DNA of 64,000 bases. Source: Batillaria attramentaria. Lineage: Eukaryota; Mollusca; Gastropoda; Batillariidae. Below the pieces are notes generated by a model. The model was not told the origin of the DNA. It did no database searches and saw only the letters and a program-made list of their open reading frames with translations. Shown here piece after piece: positions 1-15,683 of the stretch. The stretch's first letter is position 1. The number at the start of each line of letters is the position of its first letter. The stretch lies in contig JACVVK020000208.1 in NCBI GenBank assembly GCA_018292915.2, forward strand, positions 652,001 through 716,000, in the 5' to 3' direction. Made by a program: the position numbers and the translations under genes.

Positions 1-61
1 TTATTTGTTTATTTGTTTATTTATTTATTTAAAACAAGTATCGATTTCTCTGCACGCGCAG

Positions 62-3545
<3,484 letters not shown>

Positions 3546-4087
3546 CAACAATCTGCCAGCGGCTGTGTACCGTGAAGTGTTCCAGCTGCTACTGTCATCA
3601 TGTGTCTTTGACATCGAAATGGCCGCAGTACCGCTTGACCGTGACTGTGGAAATCTGTCAGAGTTCTGAGATATTGCTTCATACAGTGCTGTGTGGATCA
3701 CGGCATTTTTGAAGTTCTCCGGTCGGACTTTAAACGTACTAACATTTCAGGGATTTTTCACTCGAAAAATCAGTGCTATGATAGTTGTTAGTTCACAATG
3801 ACTGCTCACTGTGCCTGAATATTGTACAAACAGCGTTTGTACTTGGCAGCGAAACCAGTCAGCATTATTCAGACGCTTGGGAAAGTACTCCAGTGTCGAT
3901 TCAACCGAAAACCATTCAAAAGAAAGACGCCTTTAACCACTCTCCTGAAGCCTTAAAATGGCCATAACATACGGGCATAACTAACGCAGTCAGGCACGCG
4001 CTTTGACGTCTTTGACTGCTGAAGGGAGAAGCGATTGCTGGAGCACGTGGACTGCACTTCTCTCTCTCTCTCTCTTTTTGTTTGTTT
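3546..4087. other. 3' flank of the ANKDD1-like gene
   Basis: No further exon is recognisable after the stop at 3545. This is presumably 3' UTR and intergenic DNA. I see no clear AATAAA signal here, so the transcript end is undetermined. Confidence 0.4.
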
Positions 4088-4555
4088 GTTTTTTGTTTTT
4101 TTGTTGTTGTTGTTATGCCTCATGTCTTCGCCAGCTCCAGTGGCATTCCTTCCAGGTCAAGAGTAGAATCCACGTAGGGCTCGGAGGCTGGGATAATTTT
4201 TATTATGCATGATGAGGATGAGGATGATGGTTGGTATGATAATAATTATGATGTGATGCTATGGAGGTCAATGTGGTTTGAGACTTCACGCTTCCACGCC
4301 CGGGAACCGGCTGTGCGATCATCCACATCGACATGCGTCACAACTAGAGAATCACCTTCAAAGTCTCACCCGAGAAATGTGTAAGTCTCGTCTGTGTGGC
4401 AACAGCCTCCTAAGTGGGCCCATAGCACAGCCGCCCTGAGCAGGAGTCGACCTATGTAGGAAAAATCCCGCTTGCCTCGGCTGGGACTCGAACCATGGTC
4501 TCCAGGTCCATGGTCCGAAATGCTAACGCCTACACTACGAGGGCCTGTCTTACTC
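4088..4555 (-). mobile_element. SINE-D copy (tRNA-like head at right)
   Basis: The reverse complement matches the full SINE-D copy at 47667-48175. The tRNA-like head lies at about 4480-4553 (GACTCGAACCATGG as the inverted B box). The body carries the TATTATGCATGATGAGGATG stretch and the GCCAGCTCCAGTGGCATTCC tail, close to a T-rich tract that is the poly(A) end read backwards. Confidence 0.75.
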
Positions 4556-4739
4556 GTCTCTTGGTAAGCAAGATTCAAACCTCGAACTGAACTCGTGAGG
4601 AATTTCAGGCGGACGAACGTGATTCCTTTGTGGATGGTCCTTTCTACCTGGAGATGTATGGGGAAGGTCCCCAGTATGAGTACGTACGTCTTTGCTTTGT
4701 GTGACGTCCTCTTTGCCACCTATACGTCAGCGCAGAAAG

Positions 4740-5427
4740 GCCGAAGCAAAGCAGAGTCAAGTCAAGTCAAGTTTATTGAATGGCCAAAGGCCTACATCAA
4801 GGGGCTGACATAACTTGCAAAATAAAGTTGAATAACGATCATAACTTGACACGGACTCAATCACGAATACAGTGCCCAGATTAAACTAACTAAATGGAAT
4901 TTCCCTCATACGGAGGGCATGGAGTACAAAATTTTATTATTTTAATGGAGCCAGATTTCTCAACGTCGTAGAATTCCTGCTAGACATTAATAGTGTTACT
5001 TTAAATGCTGTAGGGTTGTTCCAATACGTTCTTGGAATGTAACGTGACAGTAGTTCATTATAAAAAGGACAAACCAGTAGAAAGTGTATCTCATCCTCAA
5101 TATGAGCATGACAGAGAGGGCATGACAAGTCAAAGTCGCAGCAAAACAGAGTTAAAAGGACAAACCAGTAGAAAGTGTATCTCATCCTCAATATGAGCAT
5201 GACAGAGAGGGCATGACAAGTCAAAGTCGTAGCAAAACAGAGTTAAAAGGACAAACCAGTAGAAAGTGTATCTCATCCTCAATATGAGCATGACAGAGAG
5301 GGCATGACAAGTCAAAGTCGCAGCAAAACAGAGTTAAAAGGACAAACCAGTAGAAAGTGTATCTCATCCTCAATATGAGCATGACAGAGAGGGCATGACA
5401 AGTCAAAGTCGCAGCAAAACAGAGTCG
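4740..5427 (-). mobile_element. LINE 3' fragment with internally amplified RT C-terminus
   Basis: On the minus strand the sequence reads into a zinc-finger-like CPLCHAHIEDEIHFLLVCPF motif followed by YNELLSRYIP. That is the C-terminal end of many non-LTR retrotransposon ORF2 proteins. The 3' end (low coordinate) ends in AATAAACTTGACTTGACTTG, a LINE-like tail. The coding remnant is broken and repeated (see 5063-5427). Confidence 0.8.
5063..5427. repeat. Four-copy 91-bp tandem repeat of a LINE coding segment
   Basis: Units start near 5063, 5154, 5245 and 5336 with almost no divergence (AAAAGGACAAACCAGTAGAA at each start). Because 91 is not a multiple of three, each copy is in a different frame, so the array cannot encode a continuous protein. 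Confidence 0.95.
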
Positions 5428-6639
5428 TAGAGAGCTGCATTCAATACAGACCTGCCAGCATCAGCACATCAGCTTTCAGCCTCACCTGCCCAACATACGA
5501 GAGAGACTTCCGTGCAGTGCCCCCATTGGACTCACTGGTCACCTCCCGGACACATCAGTACCTGCAGTCCTGAAGTAGAAGTCGGGATTCTTACCGACAC
5601 GTATAGACGAACAACAAAACATTGATACTCAGAACTTGTGAAGTGTATGGTTACCATGGCCAGTATAGTCATACGAGGATAAAATTAATATCGTAAGAGG
5701 TGGAACGGAACCGGAGGGAGGGGGGGGGTATATTTTGCGTCCCTCGCTCCCGCCTCCTCCCCTCTCCCAATTCATGTGTATAAGAGAAGAAAGGATAAGT
5801 CACAACAAAGGCTGAAAAAAAGAAGAGAAGAAGAAAAGAGGAGAAAAGAAAAACTACAGCTTGGCCTTAACAGCTCCATGATCTCGCCTGAATTCCCCCC
5901 CCCCCTCCCCTACGTTGTCGGTTTTTTGTTTGTTTGTTTTTTGGTCAACCTTCCCCCCCCCCCGCCCCATCCCCCACCCTACCCCCGAAAATGTTATCTT
6001 CCGGCGCCCCTGAATGTTGATTGTGAACGTGGTAGTGCAGCGCGATCAGCCGGCGTGGATGTGAAAAGGTTACAAGGGTCCTTGCCCAGCGCTTGGCAAC
6101 ACTTTGCAACGAACTGCTCCACAAAAACTTGTACCATGTTTTCCTCGAAGCTTTGCAAATGGTTTCCCCAGTCAACCATGCTGTGACGACTGCTTTAGAT
6201 GGCACTGCACGAATTTGCACTGCTTTAGTAAAACCGCTGCCGAGCGACAGCAACTACAACCAGCCAGTCTGCAAGAGCCACCATCGTCAGTGACCGACGG
6301 CGACCAATCGATACGAGACAGTACACGGTGCTGCCGTGGTGGTGAGGAGGTGCTGTGTGAATTTGTCACCCTCTACTTTTAACGTCCCGGGATCCAAGGA
6401 TCGCGCAAGCTGATGGAATATTATGTGCGCCGAGTGAATCTTGTGAGTGCTTTAAAGCCCGGTGGTGGTCTTAAAGGACGCGGGTATTTGGGGAGGCTTT
6501 GCGAGCTGCACGTGATAAAGAATGCGCCGGTAACCGACCAGCAAAGGCCTCATATCATATCACGGTGTGACTGACAAGTCGTTTCTTGATACTGGCGGAT
6601 GTTAATCTGTTGCTCTGTTAAATGATGCATTGACTTGAC
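5428..6639. other. Gene-poor stretch, no supported gene
   Basis: Mostly unique-looking sequence with homopolymer C and G tracts. Open frames around 6060-6310 code no family I recognise. TTCCGGCGCCCCTGAATG at about 5999-6016 is a repeat end also seen at 15117 and 15550. Confidence 0.4.
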
Positions 6640-6845
6640 TTACTTGACTTAAGCCTCTTTATTCCCTGGGGAGCATAGGGCTGCAACCACACTCCGCCAG
6701 CGCACTCGGCTCTGGAACGCCCTCTCTAGTTCGGCCCATGTTCCGGCGGCCTTGGCTTCAGCGTCCGTACTCCTCCGCCAGGTCTGCTTCGGTCGGCCCA
6801 CTTTGCGCTTTCCCTGGGGGTTCCAATCAAGGGACTGCCTGGCGA
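6640..6845 (-). mobile_element. LINE ORF2 C-terminal fragment
   Basis: The minus strand translates as SLDWNPQGKRKVGRPKQTWR and continues through WAELERAFQSRVRWRSVVAALCSP to a stop, then AATAAAGAGGCTTAAGTCAA. The WNPQGKRKxGRPxxxWRR signature is typical of the C-terminus of a widespread animal LINE reverse transcriptase. The same family recurs on the plus strand at 60726-61090. Confidence 0.85.
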
Positions 6846-7119
6846 ATGATGCATTGAGTTATTGTTAAATTGTTGCTCTGTTAAATGCCGCATTGAGGTA
6901 TTGTTACATTCTTTGGGTGTCTTAAAGCCTCAAAGAGAGATCTGGAAGAAAACCCGTGTTAAAATTGTCGTACGTATTTCTGTTTCAAATTGCTGACAGT
7001 GTTTTGAATTGCAGAGTAGCAGATTTTCAACTTTCCTAGTGGGAATTAAATAGTAGCGTAGTTTCACAGAGAGAAAAAGTAATGTGAAAGAAAACAAGAA
7101 TAAAGTTGTAGAGTCGTTT

Positions 7120-7400
7120 GCGTATCTCATATTTCCATGAGGTTATGTTATGGAAGAAGGGGTGATTTCAAGATAAAAGCGATTGACGCAATGGTTATTT
7201 TCCTAAAATGACGTCAATGGACTTACTGCTTTCTCTTTCCACGTTTCAATCATATCAAACTACACGTGCTTCCCTCGTTGTAGAGTCTGGCAAAAAGTTT
7301 GCCACACCATGCCATGTGTTGTGCTCGTTATGCCGCGGCACGCGATTTTGCTGAATTCTGGGGGCTCGACCTTTTTGATTGACAAGAGTGGAGTCGTCCA
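7120..7400 (-). repeat. Dispersed repeat 'R1', inverted copy
   Basis: It matches, as reverse complement, parts of 16040-16490 and 25630-25920. Shared blocks are GGCAAAAAGTTTGCCA, CATGGCATGGTNTG, the TGAATTCTGG block and TGACGTCA (7209-7216). It ends with a GATTGACAAGAGTGGAGTCG stretch. No coding capacity. Confidence 0.7.
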
Positions 7401-8083
7401 TTGTCGATCGCTTTACTGGTTGACATCAGACGATACACAGCCATATCATTATCATTTAATATCATTATCATTTATCATAAATCCGTTTGGACCAGCTGCG
7501 CCATGTTATATGAGGTAGTGTTTATTGATGTAGACGAAGTCAAGCTCGAACTCAACCAGCTCTTGACAGGGCTGTTCCATTTTCCTGCGGTGGTGCTCGT
7601 GTCATCCTCTTTCAGCATTCATCAGTAAAACTTAACTATTTAGAAGAAGACATGAATGTGTAAGAAGTTTTAGCACGTTTCGCACTGCTCTTTTTCCGTG
7701 TTGGCCCTGCGTGCGAAAATCAGGCAAGATTAACGGTTCCTTGACGGCTCTTTTTACAACAAACACGAGTATAATCAAAGTGCAAAACTCACACTGAGCC
7801 AAATGTAAGTCCGTGCAGACATGAATTAATTATGATTTTTTTTTAGTGAGACCACTGATGCACAACCCCAAACGTACTTGGTAGGGATTGAGGTAAACGC
7901 CTTGTATCATGTTTTTACTGCAATACATTGGAAAAGAAGCATTCATACTCTTTGCATCGAAGTTCGCCAGCATATCACTAGAAAATGCAAAGATAACGAG
8001 ATGTGCTGGTTCCATGATGGCTTAGCGTAACCTTACATGTATTACCGTATGAGTGTCAGTGTTAGGACTGGAATGTAAAGTTT

Positions 8084-8084
<1 letters not shown>

Positions 8085-8142
<58 letters not shown>
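8085..8142. repeat. (CA)n microsatellite
   Basis: About 29 uninterrupted CA units. Confidence 0.98.
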
Positions 8143-8144
<2 letters not shown>

Positions 8145-8381
8145 AAAAAAAAGGAGAGGACTGGCGTAAGTTGTAATAGAACCCGTACATGAATATGTGG
8201 CGTTAATTTACCGTATATGCCGAACTATTATCTAATCTCTCCAGCTCTGAGTATCTGTGCTTTCTTGGTTATTCCTGTTCCAGTTGTTTCGGACTTTTAG
8301 TGTTGTTTGTTTCAAGGTGCTGTTCAATTTGCAACTAAACGATTTTATTTGTACTCAAAGTTTTGCCGAGTTCGTGTTCTC

Positions 8382-8385
<4 letters not shown>

Positions 8386-8455
<70 letters not shown>
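8386..8455. repeat. (GT)n microsatellite
   Basis: About 35 GT units, followed by GAATAACGTAAATTTT. The same flank follows the array at 8922. Confidence 0.98.
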
Positions 8456-8458
<3 letters not shown>

Positions 8459-8921
8459 AACGTAAATTTTAACTCTATATTCGCTGTCGAATTGGGAGGG
8501 GAGAGGGGGAGGGACAACAACAAGCAAGACACGATTTATAATGATAGGAATATTATAAAACGCCTTAACGTGTTTAACAACCTCTTTTTGTTGCAACACA
8601 CACAAGCACATGGAAATTTTTTGATTCAATTCAAACTTGTACTGTTTAGGCCATTGGCCCGTGTCGAAGCAGGTAAGTATATTTACCGCGAGATTGTTAA
8701 CTGTTATTACACATAGGCATATTATTATAGACACATACATATTACAGGCACATGGAAAATAACCATTGACAGTACGCTTGCCGTAACGCACACGCTGTGT
8801 CATCGCCACTAAATTCAGTACCACACCCATCCCCACCTCAGTGCGAGAGAGAGAGAGAGAAATTAATGTCGATAATTTTAATGGGCTGTCGCCTCTGAAA
8901 TGGGGAAAGCTCTGAATTGCT

Positions 8922-8987
<66 letters not shown>
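8922..8987. repeat. (GT)n microsatellite
   Basis: About 33 GT units, followed by the same GAATAACGTAAATTTT and GAATTGG flank as the 8386 array. Confidence 0.98.
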
Positions 8988-8990
<3 letters not shown>

Positions 8991-9931
8991 AACGTAAATT
9001 TTGAACTCGTATGGTCGCCGTTGAATTGGAAAACACACCAAGCCGGTGAGTCTTGGCTGTGAGGCGGCATCATCACCACTGGGCTCATAGCGACGTGCTA
9101 ACAACTACACTAGGGCGGCCGGTTAAAGTAGCTGCCTTAGTTAAGAACGCCATGTACACCTAACATTAACCAGGTGGCCACACATTAAACTTGACATGGC
9201 CATTGGCACTATAATAAAGAAACGGGAAGCACATAACGTGTTAGGGTCATGCTGAGAAACATGACACGCAGTCGAGCCGAAAAACAGGCGGACAATAGAA
9301 TACACTTTCATTCTGAAACAGTGACCCTGTAGGCAGGGAAGTGTTGGAGTCTGATGTAGAGACTGGGCATCGACACGAAGGCAAAACACTATACTAAACA
9401 CACGAAAGCGGTAAGTATTAGAAACAGGGCGACAGCAAATCCGTGTAGTAATCAGGTGATCAGGTTTGAGGCTGGGCCCACCTTGAGCGTGATTTCAAAG
9501 ACGAGGGCACTGAAAAAGCCTGTACAAAAGGGGCACACGTCAGTTATTGCTACAAAAAATGACATTTGACATCATTGTCACGAGGTTCTCGGGAGGTATA
9601 CTTTAGGGTCATTTCGATACTTCCTCTGTTTTTTTTCAGTCGCGCATTTTCTCCAAAAAAAAAAAAAAAAAAAAAACCACTTATGCCGAGGTCGCCAGCT
9701 ATTTCACATTAATATCTACGGTTGATATTGCACACAGTTTGGTCACAAGTTTCCAATATTTATTTCCAATAAATATTACAAAATCACAACAAGAAGAAGA
9801 TCCGAAATGCTTCGGCGATTGCAACCCCAAACGCACTGTATACAAATGCCGAGAATATGCATTCGTACACTGTTGGAATTACAATTATCATGTGAAGTTG
9901 TTACAAATATTCCAACTATGGTGATGATCGC

Positions 9932-10565
9932 ATGCTTGCAGAAATGAGGCTACCAGTGCGTCGGACCACTCAGCTTCGCATTCTTGCTGTCTTGGTTTGC
10001 ACTGTTGTGTTGACTTGGCAAACTGGACCCTTCAGTCGAGTCAGAAGTGATGAAGGCGACCAGACTGTTCACAAAGAGGCCATGAAGTTGTACGAGCTTC
10101 TGAGTAAAAAAGAGAGAGCAAAAAGGCTGAATGTGCTATTTCACGCCCGTGATAACGCCACTCGACCAAGAGTGACCACAGTCAGTTGTCCTCGTCTTTG
10201 GGCGGGTAATGTTGATGCTGAATACCTCCGCAAGGCCGCCTCCGTCAAGACGAGCGTCACACGCCAGTCACGTGACCTGGTGCAGGAGACCCTGAACTGC
10301 ACGAGCTACATACTCAACAACGGCTTCCGGTCGGCCAGTGTGAGTGAGGAGGAGTTGTCTTTCCCTTTGGCGTTCAGTCTCATGGTATACAGAGACGTGC
10401 AGCAGGTAACGAGTGTATGATCCGACCCCCCCCCCCCCCCCGAACCTCTCAGTCTCTCTTTCTCTCTGCTATCCGCAGTTCAAGAGCTTTTTGTTTTCAT
10501 TAAATTATATGAAATTGTCTTATATCTCATATTCACCACGGTATCGCCATTCGGGACAGGTGCAC

Positions 10566-10620
<55 letters not shown>

Positions 10621-11549
10621 CGGTGTGAGCGTGTTGATAATGACTAATGTTTTGTTTTAGTTCATAACTGTTAAATCGCCCTATTTTCAGTGTATTGCCC
10701 TGTGCGGCATCAGAAAGTTGGTAAACAGGGGATTTGGTCTAGTGGTTAAGGCATCCGACTTCGGATCCTGAGCTGCCGGGTTCGAGTCCCCGGTGGGCAG
10801 GAATATGGTGGGATTTTTCCTTCCCATATCGAGTCTAATCCATGTGCAGACTCGTTTGCGGTGCCTGTCTCGCCTTCGTGTACACACGCACGCACAAACA
10901 TCAAGTGTGCACGCTAAAAATCCCACGTTCATCTTTCGAAGAAGAGTAGGCTGTGGCCGGTGGCGTGGGAAACAGAAATACTGTCGCACGCACCAGAGTG
11001 AATAGCAGGGTGGAGGTTTGCACACAAAGTAGCGCTTAACGGCAGCAGGCTTTCACTGCTTCGTCCTCCAGCCCTGCGGCGCCGTGAGCATTTCAGCAGA
11101 GATGGATATGTGCGCCGAGGAGAAGTCTACCATACCATACCATACCATACCAAATTAACGTGTATTTTTGTAAAAACTGTTACCGTGATAAAATAAATCC
11201 TCCTCCTCCTCCTTCTCCTCCTCCTCATCATCATCATCATCGTCATCACTACCACCATCACCAACTCTGCCGTTTGTTTTCTGCACAGGTTGAAAGGCTA
11301 TTACGAGCTGTTTACCGCCCACACAACCTGTATTGTGTGCACGTGGACCGGAAGTCTGGCCTGGGGTTCCAGAGTAGTCTGCGCCTGATAGTGGGTTGTC
11401 TTCCCAACGTTTTCATAAATGAAAGATCCCTCGATGTCCGTTGGGGGAATTATTCTGTGCTAGAACCTGTAAGAATGATTTATTCCAGTTTTGTTGTTCT
11501 TGTTATTGTTATAGTGTTTGGCCGTTTGGTGGTTTGTTTTCGTGTTTGC

Positions 11550-11581
<32 letters not shown>

Positions 11582-12279
11582 GTGCGTGCGTGCGCGCGCG
11601 CGTGGGTGGGTGGGTGTTTGGGGGTTTAACGTCCTTTTCCACCACATAGGGTGATATCAAAGACGGGGCAACGATGAAAAAGCCAGCACAAATATTTGGC
11701 CCCAGCCGGGGTGCGCGCGCGCCCATCAAAGCTTACTGAACGGACCAGAAGGTAAACGTATGTCAAGACGACCCTTTCAAAGCGACAGAAAATTAAACAA
11801 ACAGAAAAGTAATGTTCCTTTTCGTCTGGGAGAGGTGGAGGCAGCGAAAACTGAAAGACAAAACTGCATTGTTATCCGAATAATAATAAAAAAAAAAACC
11901 AAACCACATAAAGTATAGACAAAAAGCTATCATGTGCGATTGTTCCGTTCATGGTGCAGGAATTGGAGTGCATGCGCAGACTGTGGTCCCTCGGCGCCAG
12001 ATGGCGCTACTTCATCAATCTGACAGGCCAGGAGTTCCCGTTGAAAACCAACAAGGAACTTGTCGCAATCCTGAAGTCCTTCAGAGGGGCTAACGACATC
12101 AGAGGAACACAGTTACGGTCAGTGTGACACTCATTGTTTATTTAGCTCGGTCTGTCGAGGTTTAGCTTAGCAGTCAGCGACAGAAAATAATATAAATACT
12201 GAATAAAAAAAATGATAATAATACATCGTTTTAGTTATGGAGCGCTGCTCTCCAAGTGCCACGGAGTCGCTGCGCTTAA

Positions 12280-12333
<54 letters not shown>

Positions 12334-14502
12334 TTGGCAGAGGCAGTAAGGTCTGAAGGCGGAGTACGACTGGCAAGGAGTTCCAGACAGTCGGAGCCAA
12401 GAAGATGAACGAGCGCTCTCGTGCAGTTTTCACGTAACGCTTCGGAAGTTTTTCGCTTGGGGAACGCAGAGTGCAGGACGTTTGATAAGGACAGAGTAAA
12501 GCCGACATAGGGAGGAAGAGAGAAGAAACACACATGGGCTCATTCATATCCATAGCAACTAGAACGGGACAAATGCCCTGGCTGACCGATGTTATGTGTG
12601 GAGATGTGTTGGAGAGCCCGTCGTCTTATCGAAGTAGAACGATGACACACAGGCGAACAAATCTTCACGTAGCGAGTTCTTATGGACCGCACGTTGTCTC
12701 TTCACTCACAGAAAACACGTGAGCGCGTAGAAAGGTTATAACCGTATGGAGTTTATTACAGCACTTCTCTGGTGTTACACTGCACTTTCAAGCTTCGCAA
12801 ATACAAGCTTCTCTCGTGCACACACACACACGCAAACATCTCAGGGCCTTATATACAGACACAACATTCCAGCACATTCCGATCAACTAATACAGAATAA
12901 CCAATCAAAATTCAGAACGTGAATCGCCTTATTACTATTTTAAAACTAAGGAAGAATCCAGAATAATCAAGTACCTGGCCGCCGAACCTAGGCGCGTTAC
13001 ATAACACCCAATCGAAAACAAGTCAGAACAAAGCGATTTGCACGAGATGTCCGAGCGACTCATCTCTAGGCCCTAAGTGCATACGGCCGCCCGAGGCGAA
13101 AAGACTACAGCCAAAACAAGGTCACCACTTCTCGAATACTCGTGATAACAATAGAAACTCCTGGATCACGGGAAACAGATTTACATTTCTAAAACAGAAT
13201 ATGAACTAAACATAGCGACTTCTCTATCTCACTAAAACTACAAAAAAAGGACAGCTGTTATCCTACAGCATACAAAACACAACACAAACAAAAAGGCACA
13301 GCCACGCTCCTAACAACCGAAAAGTGAAGAACATTTTTGTCAAGGGGATTTGGTGTAGTGGTTAAAGCATCCGACTTCGGACCCTGAGCATGAGCATGAG
13401 CATGAGCCGCCCGGTTCGAATTCGCCCTGGGAGGCGGGAATTTGGATGCATTTTTCCTTTTTAAGTCGAGTTAAAATCACGTGCAGACTTGTTTACGGTG
13501 CCTGTCCCGCCGTAGTGTACATGTTACAGTCAAAGCTGGAAATTAGTCATTCTCCGGGAATGCCTGAAATTTCAGTCATTCCCAAGAAATAGTGAAGAAG
13601 GAATTTCTAGGGAATGACTGAACTTTCAGGCATTCCCGGAGAATGACTAATTTCCAGCTTTGATTGTAACATACACACACACGCACAAATATCAAGCGCA
13701 CCAAAAAATAAAAATAAAAATAAAAAAAATAAAAAATCCCACGTCCATTTTTCAAAGAAGAGTAGGCTGTGGCCTGTGGCGTGGTAAACAGAAATACTGT
13801 CGCACGCACCAGAGTGAATAGCAGGGTGGAGGTTTGCACATAAAGTATCGCTTAGAGGCAGCAGGCTTTCACTGCTTCGTCCCCCAGCCCCGTGATGCCA
13901 TGAACATTTCTGAAAGAGTGAATATGTGCGCCTAGGAGAAGTCTGCCATACCATACAGTGCATTTGTCATGAACCGTGACGACTGTGCTGCAGAAATGCT
14001 AGGGCATAATTTGAGTCCGCCTTGGTGAGAAAGTAATGGGACATTTCAACATCGAATCTTATCGTGACCAATGTCAAATTTGAGACTGGTTAATGCCGGG
14101 ATATTTATGACAGGAAGCATGGAATGCGGCCCTGTCCCGCAGTCCCAAACCACACGGACCTCCATAGCATCATCTTACCATCATCTTCATCTCCATCATC
14201 ATGCATGCCCCTGCTTTCGAGCCCTCCGTGGATTCTACTCATTACCAGGGAGGAACACCACTGGAGCCGGCAAAGAGTTGGGGCAGCAAAAAAAAAAAAA
14301 AAAAAAAATGAGACTTGCCAGCGCACTGAACTCCCTCCTCCCCCCCCCCCCCTAAAAAAAAATAAAAATCAAGAACCACAGACAAAACAACAACAAAAGA
14401 CTTCCATCAGAAACACAATAAAGAAATAAAACCAAGATAAATGTACAGACTCTAGACGGTACGGTATAGATTTTTTGGAACAAGCTCATTTTGAGGTGCA
14501 AC

Positions 14503-14540
<38 letters not shown>

Positions 14541-15620
14541 GGTTTAAAGCCGCGCAAGCAACAAAGACAAATTCGCGGCTAAGCAAAAGTTTGCCTCTGC
14601 CAGGTCGGTAAAAGAGTAAAAGGCTATTCCGTAAAACAAGATAAAAAAAATCTGTCTGGTCTAAATGAGATGAACATGTTCATCAAAAATCACGAAGCTA
14701 GGTAGGTCAAAGAGAGTCCATATTGCACGAGAGAGTAGATTTCATAAAACAAGTTATTTTGAGATGCAAACTGGTTGAACACGCTTCTGTTTGAAACTCC
14801 TGACAACACTTTCGTTCCAGTAAATTCCAGTCCCGATGGAACAAGAACCTTCCCGCACCTTTCAACCTCACCGTCACCAAAGGCTCAAAGTTGATCATTG
14901 CGTCACGAGGATTTGTCGATTACGTCGTCAACAGCCGTGTATCACGTGTCTTGCAAGAATGGGTGCGAAAGACGGAAATTCCCGACGAGACGTTTTTCAG
15001 CACTCTTAACCACAATCCCAGACTTGGCGTGCCAGGTTCTCTCAAAGGTTTGTTCTGTTTCTCGTACTTATTAATTAATTAATTAATTAATTTTTTTGCT
15101 GTCCCAACTCTTTGCAGGGGCGCCGGAAAATGTTGGGGGGGGGGGGGGGGGGCAGAATCTCAGAGGGGGGGGGGAGGTGGGAACGGAAAAGGTCGGCTCA
15201 AAACTAAAGTATAGCCGAATGACCGCGAAAGTGATTATGAGCAGATATAGACGGACAGGAGATGATGGCTTGAGGCGCTTTTTCTTACAAACGCAAATCG
15301 AGGTGGTTGTTGTTGATGTTTTTGAATAGTTACTGTTTATGTGTTGTTGCTGGTGTATTTCATGCAACGGCTAAACTGAGTTGTCTGTTGGGTGGGATGA
15401 GGGAGAGAGCAGGAAGAGGGGTAGGGGAAGGGGGGGGGGGGCAAGACCATGGCTTTGCCCCCCTCTTGCCATAGTCACCTGATTTTCCGGGGGGGGGGGG
15501 GGGGGGGAGGGGGGTGGTGTGGTGGCTCGGGTACAGGGGGGACAGCGGTTCCGGCGCCCCTGCTTTGCCAGCTCCTGTGGTGTTCCTCCCAGGTCATGGG
15601 TGGAATCATCCACATCATAA

Positions 15621-15683
<63 letters not shown>

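Noticed and set aside
5776..6186. 136-codon frame with Lys/Arg/Glu then Pro-rich runs
   Set aside because: Composition follows purine-rich and poly-C low-complexity DNA. No splice signals or recognisable domain.
8345..9088. A 247-codon minus-strand open frame with long alternating Thr-His runs
   Set aside because: It is produced by two (CA)n arrays that stay open in every frame. The unique parts have no homology or splice support.
10728..10800. tRNA gene candidate with good A and B boxes
   Set aside because: It is the head of SINE-A, followed by the SINE body and repeated elsewhere. The heads at 31233, 38162, 43264, 47667, 50753, 54517 and 60144 were rejected as tRNA genes for the same reason.
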